Shown here: piece by piece, positions 33,434-44,020 of the stretch
How the letters are laid out: the number at the start of each line of letters is the position of its first letter
Numbering within the stretch: position 1 is the stretch's first letter
Assembly: GCF_002575655.3 (NCBI RefSeq)
Contig: NC_053040.3
Location: 151,529,148-151,593,147 of the forward strand
DNA: 64,000 nt
Source: Aegilops tauschii subsp. strangulata
Taxonomy: Eukaryota > Streptophyta > Magnoliopsida > Poales > Poaceae
Direction: 5' to 3'
Translations under genes and position numbers: made by a program
The notes under the pieces: model-generated
What the model saw: the letters and a program-made list of their open reading frames with translations, nothing else
Told to the model about the DNA's origin: nothing
Databases searched by the model: none

Positions 33434-36400
33434 AGCATCCCCTAGCTTAATTCCTGCTCGTCCTCGAGTAGGTAAATGATAAAAACAGAATTTTTGATGC
33501 GGAATGCTACTTGGCATAATTTTTTAATGTAACCCTCTTAATGTTGGTATGAATATTCAGATCCGAAAGATTCAAGATAAAAGTTTAATATTGACATAAA
33601 AGTAATAATACTTCAAGCATACTAACTAAGCAATTATGTCTTCTCAAAATAACATGGCCAAAGAAAGTTCATCCCTACAAAATCATATAGTTTAGTCATG
33701 CTCCATTTTCGTCACACAAGAATGCTCTCATCATGCACAACCCCGATGACAAGCCAAGCAATTGTTTCATACTTTAGTAATCTCAAACTTTTTCAACCTT
33801 CACGCAATACATGAGCGTGAGCCATGGATATAGCACTATGGGTGGAATAGAATATAATGATGGGGGTTATGTGGAGAAGACAAAAAAGAAGAAAGTCTCA
33901 CATCAACGCGGCTAATCAACGGGCTATGGAGATGCCCATCAATTGATGTTAATGCGAGGAGTAGGGATTGCCATGCAACGGATGCACTAGAGCTATAAAT
34001 GTATGAAAGCTCAACAAAAGAAACTAAGTGGGTGTGCATCCAACTTGCTTGCTCACGAAGACCTAGGGCATTTGGGGAAGCCCGTTGTTGGAATATACAA
34101 GCCAAGTTCTATAATGAAAAATTCCCACTAGTATATGAAAGTGACAAAACAAGAGACTCTCTATCATGAAAATCATGGTGCTACTTTGAAGCACAAGTGT
34201 GAAAAAGGATAGTAGCATTGTCCCTTTTTATTTATATTTTTTTGGGCCTTCTTTTTTTTGGCCTTTCTCTTTTTTTATTGGGACAATGCTCTATGAATGA
34301 TGACATCGCACTTCTATTTATTTACAACTCAATGATTACAACTCGATACTAGAACAAAGTATGACTCTATATGAATGCCTCCGGCGGTATACCGGGATAG
34401 GCAATGAATCAAGAGTGACATGTATGAAAAATTATGAATGGTGGCTTTGCCACAAATACGATGTCAACTACATCATCATGCAAAGCAATATGACAATGAT
34501 GAACGTGTCATGATAAACGGAACGGTGGAAAGTTGCATGGCAATGTATCTCGGAATGGCTATGGAAATGCCATAATAGGTAGGTATGGTGGCTGTTTTGA
34601 GGAAGATATAATGAGGTTTATGTGTGACAGAGCGTATCATATCACGGGGTTTGGATGCACCGGCGAAGTTTGCACCAACTCTCAATGTGAGAAAGGGCAA
34701 TGCACGGTACCGAAGAGGCTAGCAATGATGGAAGGGTAAGAGTGGGTATAATCCATGGACTCAACATTAGTCATAAAGAACTCATATACTTATTGCAAAA
34801 ATCTACAAGTCATCAAAAACCAAGCATTACGCGCATGCTCCTAGGGGGATAGATTGGTAGGAAAAGACCATCGCTCGTCCCCGACCGCCACTCATAAGGA
34901 AGACAATCAAAGAACACCTCATGTTTCAAATTTGTTACATAACGTTTATACGGGACTTGCAAACTTCAACACAAGTATTTCTCAATTTCACAACTACTCA
35001 ACTAGCACAACTTTAATATCACTACCTCCATATCTCAAAACAATCATCAAGGATCAAACTTCTCTTAGTATTCAATACACTCATAAGAAAGTTTTTTACT
35101 AGTTTTGCATACCTAACATATTAAGATTAATTTCCCAATTTAAGCAAATTATCATGCTGTTTAAGACTCTAAAAATAATATAAGTGAAGCATGAGAGAAT
35201 AATAGTTCCTATAAAATGAAACCACCGACGTGCTCTAAAAGATATAAGTGAAGCACTAGAGGAAAAAGTATATAGCTCAAAAGATATAAGCGAAGCGCAT
35301 AGAGTATTCTAATAAATTCCGAATCATGTGTGTCTCTCTCAAAAGGTGTGTACAGCAAAGATGATTGTGGTAAACTAAAAAGAAAAGACTCAAATCATAC
35401 AAGACTCTCCAAGCAAAACACATATCATGTGGTGAATAAAAATATAGCTCCAAGTAAAGTTACCGATGGAAGTAGACGAAAGAGGGGATGCCTTCCGGGG
35501 CATCCCCGAGCTTTGGCTTTTTGGTGTCCTTAGATTATCTTGGGGTGCCATGGGCATCCCCAAGCTTAGGCTCTTTCCACTCCTTGTTCCATAATCCATC
35601 AAATCTTTTACCCAAAACTTGAAAACTTCACAGCACAAAACTTAACAGAAAATCTCGTGAGCTCCTTTAGCGAAAGAAAACAAAACACCACTTCAAGGTA
35701 CTGTAATGAACTCATTCTTTATTTATATTGGTGTTAAACCTACTGTATTACAACTTCTCTATGGTTTATAAACTATTTTATTAGCCATAGATTCATCAAA
35801 ATAAGCAAAGAACACACGAAAAACAGAATCTGTCAAAAACAGAACAGTCTGTAGTAATCTGTAACTAACACAAACTTCTGGAACTCAAAAAATTCAGCCA
35901 AAATAGGAAGACCTAGACAATTTGTTTACTGATCATCAGCAATTTGAATCAATATTTTATCACGTTCTGGTGAATTTTAACAATTGTTTTCGTGAACAGA
36001 AAGTTTCTGGAATTTTCAGCAAGATCAAATAACTATCATCCAAGAAGATCCTATAGGTTTAACTTGGCACAAACACTAATTAAAACATAAAAACAAACCT
36101 AACCAGAGGCTAGATAAAATATTTATTCCTAAACAGAAGCAAAAATCAAAAAACTAAAAATAAAATTGGGTTGCCTCCCAACAAGCGCTATCGTTTAACG
36201 CCCGTAGCTAGGCACTGATATTTTAATGATGCTCACATCAAAAACAAGAATTAAAGCACAAAGAGAGCATCATAGAACACGTGATAAACACATCTAATTC
36301 TAACATACTTCCTATGCATAGGCATCTTATAGGCAAACAAATTATCATAGCAAGCAAAAACTAGCATATGCAAGGAAGCGGAAAGAAACAATAGCAATCT

Positions 36401-36490
36401 CAACATGAAGAGAGGTAATTTAGTAACATGAAAATTTCTACAACCATATTTTCCTCTCTCATAATAATTACATGTAGGATCATAAGAAAA
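33434..36490 (-). other. LARD1 internal region without recognisable genes
   Basis: About 3 kb of AT-rich sequence carries no RT, integrase, RNase H or protease motif on either strand. A T-rich tract with repeated TTTTTTTGGGCC-like text lies near 34220-34285 (purine-rich on the element's own strand). Copies of a polypurine-tract-like motif occur at 35552-35573. LARD2 matches throughout (44006-46770), so the region is conserved as non-coding cargo. Short ORFs here are not shared intact between the two elements. Confidence 0.7.
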
Positions 36491-37066
36491 TTAAAAAATA
36501 TAGCTATCAGATGAAATATTTTCAACACGATCCACATGCATGCAAAGTTGACACTCTTCCAAAATAGTGGGATTAACATTAACTAAAGTCATGACCTCTC
36601 CAAACACACTTTTATCAAAAATTTCATAAGATTGAACATTCTCCAAATATGTGGGATCCAAAGTTGACACTCTTCCAAACCCACTTTCAATATTATTGCA
36701 AACACTATTATCAATCTCATATTCAGCATGGGGCTTAAATAAATTTTCAAGATCATAAGAAGAATCAGCCCAATCATGATCATTGCAACAAGTAGTAGAC
36801 ATAGCAAAACTAGCATCCCCAAGCTTAGGGTTTTGCATATTATTAGCACAATTGAAATTAATAGAATTTATGATAACATCATTGCAATCATGCTTTTTAC
36901 TCAAAGATCTATCGTGAATCACTTCATAAAGCACTTCATCACAATTTTCAGATTCACGGATTTCAAGCAAAACCTCATAAAGATAGTCTAGTGCACGAAA
37001 CTCACTAGCAATTGGTTCATCATAATTGGATCTCTTAAAAAGATTAGCAAGTGGATGAGGATCCAT
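36491..37066 (-). CDS. LARD orphan protein, C-terminally truncated
   Basis: This 191-residue ORF begins MDPHPLANLFKRSNYDEP, about 185 bp inside the primer site, where gag would be. It is acidic (YEVLLEIRESENCDEVLY, DLENLFKPHAEYEID) with a Cys-rich end (ILEECQLCMHVDRVENI). I see no capsid or zinc-knuckle motif. The stop (TAA) at 36491-36493 is a single G-to-T change: LARD2 has GAA there and continues into a hydrophobic segment. Downstream of the stop the same frame keeps homology. The family is unknown to me; similar hypothetical proteins are common in wheat annotations. Confidence 0.7.
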   Translation of the reverse strand: MDPHPLANLFKRSNYDEPIASEFRALDYLYEVLLEIRESENCDEVLYEVIHDRSLSKKHDCNDVIINSINFNCANNMQNPKLGDASFAMSTTCCNDHDWADSSYDLENLFKPHAEYEIDNSVCNNIESGFGRVSTLDPTYLENVQSYEIFDKSVFGEVMTLVNVNPTILEECQLCMHVDRVENISSDSYIF

Positions 37067-37250
37067 AAACTTTTAGCAATCAAAGATGCAAGCAAAAAGA
37101 AGGCACATAGTAACACAAGCAAACAAAAGAGGGGCGAAGAAAAGGCAAAGGTGAAGTGGGGGAGAGGAAAACGAGAGGCAAATGGCAAATAATGTAATGC
37201 GAGGGATAAGAGTTTGTGATGGGTACTTGGTATGTTGACTTTTGCATAGA

Positions 37251-37269
37251 CTCCCCGGCAACGGTGCCA
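37251..37269 (-). other. LARD1 primer-binding site (tRNA-Asp type)
   Basis: The minus strand reads TGGCACCGTTGCCGGGGAG near the LTR. LARD2 has TGGCGCCGTTGCCGGGGAG, the complement of the plant tRNA-Asp 3' end; LARD1 has one mismatch. It lies 11 bp inside the LTR. Athila-type Gypsy elements use this primer. Confidence 0.85.
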
Positions 37270-37280
37270 GAAATCCTTCT

Positions 37281-38866
37281 TGCTACCTCTTGAGCACTGC
37301 GTTGGTTTTCCCTTGAAGAGGAAAGGGTGATGCAGTAAAGCAGCGTAAGTATTTCCCTCATTTTTTGAGAACCAAGGTATCAATCCAGTAGGAGGCCATG
37401 CTCAAGTCCCTCGCACATACACAAACAAATAAAAACCTCGCAACCAACGCAATAAAGGGGTTGTCAATCCCTTCACGGTCACTGACGAAAGTGAGAACTG
37501 ATAGATATGATAAGATAATATTTTTGGTATTTTTATGATAAAGATGCAAAGTAAAATAAAAGCAAAATAAACGGCGCCAGAAATAGCTTGTTGTCGGGAG
37601 ATTAATATGATGGAAAATAGACCCGGGGGCCATATGTTTCACTAGTGGCTTCTCTCGAGAGCATAAGTATTACGGTGGGTGAACAAATTGTTGTTGAGCA
37701 ATTGATAGAATTGAGCATAGTTATGAGAATATCTAGGTATGATCATGTATATAGGCATCACGTCCGTGATAAGTAGACCGACTCCTGCATGCATCTACTA
37801 CTATTACTCCACACATCGATCGCTATCCAGCATGCATCTAGAGTATTAAGTTCATAAGAACAGAGTAACGCTTTAAGCAAGATGAAATGATGTAGAGGGA
37901 TAAACTCATGCAATATGAAATAAACCCCATCTTGTTATCCTCGATGGCAACAATACAATACGTGCCTTGCTGCCCCTACTGTCACTAGGAAAGGACACCG
38001 CAAGATTGAACCCAAAGCTAAGCACTTCTCCCATTGCAAGAAAGATCAATCTAGTAGGCCAAACCAAACTGATAATTCGAAGAGACTTGCAAAGATAACC
38101 AATCATACATAAAAGAATTCAGAGAAGATTCAAACATTGTTCATAGATAAACTTGATCATAAACCCACAATTCATCGGTCTCAACAAACACACCGCAAAA
38201 GAAGATTACATCGAATAGATCTCCACAAGAGAGGGGGAGAACATTGTATTGGGATCCAAAAAGAGAGAAGAAGCCATCTAGCTAATAACTATGGACCCGA
38301 AGGTCTGAGGTAAACTACTCACACATCATCGGAGAGGCTATGGTGTTGATGTAGAAGCCCTCCGTGATCAATGCCCCCTCTGGCGGGACGCCGGAAAAGG
38401 CCCCAAGATGGGATCTCACGGGTACAGAAGGTTGCGGCGGTGGAATCAGGTTTTCGTGGATGCTTCTGTTGGTTTGGGGGTACGTAGGTATATATAGGAT
38501 GAAGAAGTACGTCGGTGGAGCAACGTGGGCCCCACGAGGGTGGAGGGCGTGCCCAGGGGGTAGGCGCGTCCCCCTACCTCGTGCCCTCCTGGTTGCTTTC
38601 TTGACGTAGGGTCCAAGTCCTCTGGATCACGTTTGTTCCGAAAATCATGTTCCCGAAGGTTTCATTCCGTTTCGACTCCGTTTGATATTATTTTTCTGCG
38701 AAACACTGAAATAGGCAAAAAACAGCAATTCTGGGCTGGGCCTCCGGTTAATAGGTTAGTCCCAAAAATAATATAAAAGTGTATAACAAAGGCCATTAAT
38801 CATCCAAAACAGAATATGATATAGCATGAAGCAATCAAAAATTATAGATATGTTGGAGACGTATCA
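37281..38866 (-). mobile_element. LARD1 5' LTR, full length
   Basis: It is 1,586 bp; on the minus strand it starts TGATACGTCTCCAACATATC and ends AGAGGTAGCA. It is followed on the right by the target duplication ctgca. The two LARD1 LTRs differ by about 2% over the first 680 bp by eye. Confidence 0.92.
38489..38496 (-). promoter_or_regulatory. Putative TATA box of LARD1 5' LTR
   Basis: TATATATA lies in CCTATATATACCTACG on the minus strand, within the LTR. It is also present as TATATA near 43628 in LARD2. It is the only clear TATA element in this LTR. Confidence 0.5.
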
Positions 38867-39720
38867 CTGCACAGAAGAATTATGTCCTTGATGCATCGCT
38901 AGGTGGCGTACCTATTGCAGGAGCAGCTGCAGACGTTATGAACGTTTGGCAAGCTCGGTATGATGACTACTTGATAGTTTAGTGCGCCATGCTTTACGGC
39001 TTAGAGCCGGGACTTCAAAAACGTTTTGAATGCCACGGAGCATATAAGATGTTCCAAGAGCTGAAATTGGTATTTCAGACTCATGCCCGAGTCGAGAGGT
39101 ATGAGACCTCTGACAAGTACTTTGCCTACAAGATGGAGGAGAATAGCTCAACCAGTGAGCATGTGCTCAGAATGTTGAGTACTACAATCGCTTGAATCAA
39201 GTGGGAGTTAATCTTCCAGATAAGATAGTGATTAAACATAGTTCTCTAGTCACTATCACCAAGTTACTGGAACTTCGTGATGAACTATAATATGCAAGGG
39301 ATGATGACAATGATTCCCGAGATCTTCGCGATGCTAAAATCAGCGAAGGTAGAAATCAAGAAAGAGCATCAAGTGTTGATGGTTAACAAGACCACTAGTT
39401 TCAAGAAAAGGGGCAAAGGAAAAGAAAGGGAACTTCAAGAAAGAATGGCAAGCAAGTTGCAAGTTGCAAGTTGCCACTCCCGTGAAGAAACCCAAAGCTA
39501 GACCTAAGCCTGAAACTGAGTGCTTCTACTGCAAAGGGAATGGTCACTGGAAGCGGAACTACCCCAAATACTTGGCGGATAAGAAGGATGGCAAAGTGAA
39601 CAAAGGTATATTTGATATACATGTTATTGATGTGTACTTTACTAGTGTTCATAGTAACCCCAGGGTATTTGATACCGGTTCAGTAACTCGAAACAGGAAT
39701 TGCAAAATGAACAGAGACTA
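38867..39720 (+). pseudogene. E3 gag, broken
   Basis: This continues gag after LARD1: CTGCACAGAAGAATTATGTCC matches E1 gag at about 4004. Open pieces read YGLEPGLQKRFECHGAYKMFQELKL (38989-39195), MMNYNMQGMMTMIPEIFAML (39277-39501) and the zinc knuckle CFYCKGNGHWKRNY (about 39520-39562). The last zinc ligand is Tyr (codon 39560-39562), as in E1 and E2. A stop precedes 38989 and frameshifts separate the pieces. The protease motif FDTGSV is seen near 39665-39685. Confidence 0.82.
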
Positions 39721-39806
39721 GTTATGGGCGAGGTGACGATGTGTATTGGAAGTGATTCCAAGGTTGATAAGATCACCATCGCACACTCCCTCTACCTTCG
39801 AGATCA

Positions 39807-41279
39807 GTGTTGGACAAAAATAAATGTTATTTGGTGTTTGCATTGAGGATGAATATGATTGGATCATGTTTATTGCGATACGGTTATTCATTTAAGTCGG
39901 AGAATAATTGTTGTTCTATTTACATGAATAAAACCTTCTATGGTTATACACCCAATGTAAATGGTTTATTGAATCTCGATCGTAGTGATACACATATTCA
40001 TAATACTGATGCCAAAAGATGCAAAGTTGATAATGATACTGCAACATATTTGTGGCATTGTCGTTTAGGTCATATTGGTGTAAAGCGCATGAAGAAACTC
40101 CATACGGATGGATTTTTGGAATCACTTGATTATGAATCATTTGATACTTGTGAACCATGCCTCGTGGGCAAGATGACTAAAACTCCGTTCTCCGGAACAA
40201 TGGAGCGAGCCACTGACTTATTGGAAATAATACATACCGATGTATGCGGTCCGATGAGTGTTGAGGCTCGCGGCGGGTATCATTATTTTCTGACCTTCAC
40301 ACATGATTTGAGCAGATATGGGTATATCTACTTGATGAAACACAAGTCTGAAACATTTGAAAAGTTCAAAGAATTTCAGAGTGAAGTGGAGAATCATCGT
40401 AACAAGAAAATAAAGTTTCTACCATCTGATCGCGGTGGCGAATATTTGAGTTACGAGTTTGGCCGTCACTTAAAACAATGTGGAATAGTTTCACAACTCA
40501 TGCCACCTAGAACACCACAGCATAATGGTGTGTCCGAACGTCGTAACTGTACTTTATTAGATATGGTGCGATCTATGATGTCTCTTACCAATTTACCACT
40601 ATCGTTTTGGGGTTATGCATTAGAGACAGCCGCATTCACGTTAAATAGGGAACCGTCTAAATCCATTGAGACGACACCGTATGAACTATGGTTTAGCAAG
40701 AAACCTAAGCCGTCATTTCTTAAAGTTTGAGGTTGCGATGCTTATGTGAAAAAGCTTCAGCCTGATAAGCTCGAACCCAAATCAGAGAAGTGCGTCTTCA
40801 TAGGATACCCAAAAGAAACTGTTGGGTACACCTTCTATCAAAGATCCGAAGGCAAGATCTTTGTTGCTAAGAATGGATCCTTTCTAAAGAAGGAGTTTCT
40901 CTCGAAAGAAGTGAGTGGGAGGAAAGTAGACCTTGATGAGGTAATTGTACCTTCTCTCGAATTGGAAATTAGCTCATCACAGAAAACCGTTCCCGTGATG
41001 CCTGCACCAACTAGTGAGGAAGCTAACGATAATGATCATGAAACTTCGGATCAAGTTACTACCAAACCTCACAGGTCAACCAGAGCACGTTCCGCACCAG
41101 AGTGGTACGGTAATCCTGTTCTGGAAGTCATGTTACTAGACCATGACGAAGCTACAAACTATGAGGAAGCGATGATGAGCCCAGATTCTGATAAATGGCT
41201 TGAGGCCATGAAATCTGAGATAGGATCCATGTATGAGAACAAAGTATGGACTTTGATTGACTTGCCCGATGATCGGTGA
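39807..41279 (+). pseudogene. E3 integrase and N-terminal RT, one stop at 40728
   Basis: The frame is open from 39807 to 41279 except for TGA at 40728-40730, where a Trp codon stands in related copies. It contains the HHCC domain (WHCRLGHIGVKRMKKLH, CEPCLVGKMTK) and all three catalytic residues of integrase: HTDVCGPM, PSDRGGEYL and HNGVSERRN. After the stop comes KKLQPDKLEPKSEKCVFIGYPKETVGYTFY and the start of RT (WLEAMKSEIGSMYENKVWTL). This is the best-preserved Copia integrase in the window. A second stop (TGA) ends the frame at 41277-41279. Confidence 0.88.
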
Positions 41280-42426
41280 GCCATTGAGAATAAATGGATC
41301 GTCAAGAGGAAGATGGACGCTGATAGTAGTGTTACTATCTACAAAGCTCGAATTGTCGCAAAAGGGTTTCGACAAGTTCAAGGTGTTGACTACGATGAGA
41401 TTTTCTCACTCGTATTGATGCTTAAAGTTTGTCCGAATCATGTTAGCAATTGCTGCATTTTATGAAATCTGGCAAATGGATGTCAAAACTGCATTCCTTA
41501 ATGGATTTATTAAAGAAGAGTTGTATATGATGCAACCAGAAGGTTTTCTCAATCCTAAAGGTGCTAACAGAGTGTGCAAGCTCCAATGATCCATCTATGG
41601 ACTGGTGCAAGCATCTGGGAGTTGGAATATACGCTTTGATGAGTTGATCAAAGCATATAGTTTTATACAGACTTGCGGCGAAGCCTGTATTTATAAGAAA
41701 GTGAGTGGGAGCACAACAGTCTTTTTGATAAGTATATGTGAATGACATATTGTTGATCGGAAGTGATGTAGAATTTTCTGGAAAGCATAAAGGAGTGTTT
41801 GAAAGGAGTTTTTCAAAGAAAGTCGTCGGTCAAGCTACTTACCTATTGGGCATCAAGATCTATAAAGATAGATCAAGACGCTTGATTAGACTTTTGATGA
41901 GTACATACCTTGATAAGATTTTGAAGGAGTTCAAAATGGATCAGTCAAAGAAGGAGTCCTTGCCTGAGTTGTAAGGTATGAAGTTGAGTAAGACTCAAAA
42001 CCCGACCACGGCAGAAGATAGAGAGAATGAAAGTCATTCCCTATGCCTCAGCCATAGGTTCTATAAAGTATGCCATGTTGTATACCAGACCTATTTTGTA
42101 CCTTGCCATGAGTTTGGAAAATGGTTACAATACTGATCTAGGAGTAGATCACTGGACAATGGTCAAAATTGTCCTTAGAGGACTAAGGAAATATTTCTCG
42201 GTTATGGAGGTGATAAAGAGTTCATCGTAAAGAGTTATGTCAATACAAGCTTTAACACCGATCTGGATGACTCTGAGTCTCAATCTGGATACATATTGAA
42301 AGTGGGATCAATTAGCTAGAGTAGCTCCATGCAGAGCATTGTAGACATAGAAATTTGCAAAATATATACAGAACTGAATGTGGCAGACCCGTTAACTAAA
42401 CTTCTCTCACAAGCAAAACATGATCA
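41280..42426 (+). pseudogene. E3 RT core and RNase H remnant
   Basis: RT continues ([25 protein letters not shown] near 41470-41550). At the YVDD site (41726-41750) there is a one-base insertion, and the first Asp codon reads AAT. Near 42331-42345 the text jumps from TGCAGAGCATT to GTAGACATAGAAATTTGC, so about 240 bp of RNase H, including EAEY and FCDN, are missing. Both lesions are also in E2. The element ends against LARD2 before its polypurine tract. Confidence 0.85.
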
Positions 42427-44005
42427 TGCTACCTCTTGAGCATGCGTTGGTTTTCCCTTGAAGAGGAAAGGGTGATGCAGCAAAGTAGCGTAAGTATTTC
42501 CCTCAGTTTTTGATAACCAAGGTATCAATCCAGTAGGAGAATACACGTGAGTCACCTAGTACCTGCACAAACAATCAAGAACCTTGCAACCAACGCGATA
42601 AAGGGGTTGTCAATCCCTTCACGGCCACTTGCAAAAGTGAGATCTGATAAAGATAATAAGATAAATATTTTTGGTATTTTTGTTGTATAGATTGGAAAAT
42701 AAAGATTGCAAAATAAATAGTAAACTAGAATTATCGGAAACTTATATAATGTAAAGTAGACCCGGGGGCCATAGGTTTCACTAGTGGTTTCTCTCATGAT
42801 AGCATATATTACGGTGGGTGAACAAATTACTGTCGAACAATATAGAAATGCGCATAGTTATGAGAATATCTAGGCATGATCATGAACATAGGCATCACGT
42901 CCGTGTCAAGTAGACCAAAATGATTCTGCATCTACTACTATTACTCCACACATCGACCGCTATCCAGCATGCATCTAGAGTATTAAGTTCATAAGAACGG
43001 AGTAACGCATTAAGCAAGATGACATGATCTAGAGGGATAAACTCAAGCAATATGATATAAACCCCATCTTTTTATCCTCGATGGCAACAATACAATACGT
43101 GCCTTGCTGCCCCTGCTGTCACTGGGAAAGGACACCGCAAAATTGAACCCAAAGCTAAGCACTTCTCCCATTGCAAGAAAGATCAATCGAGTAGGCCAAA
43201 CTAAACCAATAATTCGAAGAGACTTGCAAAGATATCAAATCATGCATATAAGAATTCAGAGAATAATCAAATATTGTTCATAGATAATCTTGATCATAAA
43301 CCCACAATTCATCGAATCTCGGCAAACACACCGCAAAAAGTATTACATCGAATAGATCTCCAAGAACATCGAGGAGAACTTTGTATTGAGAACCAAAGAG
43401 AGAGAAGAAGCCATCTAGCTAATAACTATGGACCCGAAGGTCTGTGGTAAACTACTCACACATCATCAGAAAGGCTATGGTGTTGATGTAGAAGCCCTCC
43501 GTGATCGAATCCCCCTCCGGCAGATCGCCGAAAAAGGCCCCAAGATGGGATCTCACGGGTACAGAAGCTTGCGGCGGTGTAAAAGTGGTTTCGTGGCTCT
43601 CCTGGATGCTTTCAGGGTATAAGAGTATATATAGGTGAAAGAAATAGGTCGGTGGAGCTACGAGGGGCCCACGAGGGTGGGGGGCGTGCCTACCCCCCTA
43701 GGCGCGCCCTCCTGCCTCGTGGCCGCCTCGTTGCGTCTCTGACTTCCACTCCAAGTCTCCTAGATTGCGCTTGTTCTAGGAAAGATCCTCGCGAAGGTTT
43801 TGTTCCATTTGGATTCTGTTTGATATTCCTTTTATGCAAAACACTGAAATAGGCAAAAAAAACAGCAACTGGCACTGCGCCTCCGGTTAATAGGTTAGTC
43901 CCAAAAATAATATAAAAGAGCATATTAAAGCCCATTAAACATCCAAAACGGATAATATAATAGCATGGAACAATAAAAAATTATAGATACGTTGGAGACG
44001 TATCA
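42427..44005 (-). mobile_element. LARD2 3' LTR
   Basis: The LTR is 1,579 bp, plus-sense TGCTACCTCTTGAGCATGCG to GACGTATCA. It belongs to the same family as the LARD1 LTRs, with more differences than within either pair (for example GAATACACGTGAG). Confidence 0.9.
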
Positions 44006-44020
44006 ACATCCCCAAGCTTA
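44006..44020 (-). other. LARD2 polypurine tract
   Basis: On the element strand TAAGCTTGGGGATGT directly precedes the LTR start TGATACG. LARD1 has a mutated version at 33434-33449 (CCTAG for CCAAG). Confidence 0.8.

Larger units (their letters stand above)
9258..38866 (-). mobile_element. LARD1: pol-less LTR retrotransposon, split by E2
   Basis: It is bounded by the 5 bp target duplication ctgca (9253-9257 and 38867-38871) inside E3 gag. On the minus strand the order is 5' LTR (38866-37281), tRNA-Asp-type primer site, 3.85 kb internal region and 3' LTR (33433-32913 plus 9935-9258, split by E2). The internal region has one orphan ORF and no recognisable RT, integrase or RNase H. LARD2 has the same architecture and nearly the same internal length, so pol absence is a family trait, not private decay. 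The primer-site type points to the Athila/Tat side of the Gypsy superfamily. Confidence 0.85.
8980..42426 (+). mobile_element. Angela-like Copia element E3, outermost host of the nest
   Basis: E3 is visible in two pieces: leader plus the first codons of gag (8980-9257) and the rest of gag-pol (38867-42426). They join exactly at the ctgca target duplication of LARD1. The left piece starts in mid-leader immediately after the E1 3' LTR, so E1 is nested in the E3 leader, and the E3 5' LTR must be left of E1, outside the window. The right piece stops at gatca (42422-42426) where LARD2 begins. No E3 LTR is in the window. Confidence 0.82.

Noticed and set aside
33836..34105. Minus-strand ORFs shared in part by LARD1 (33836-34105) and LARD2 (44362-44676)
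   Set aside because: They are similar in both elements (MACIFQQ start) but have no ATG context, domain or consistent end. Conservation is no higher than in neighbouring non-coding sequence by eye.
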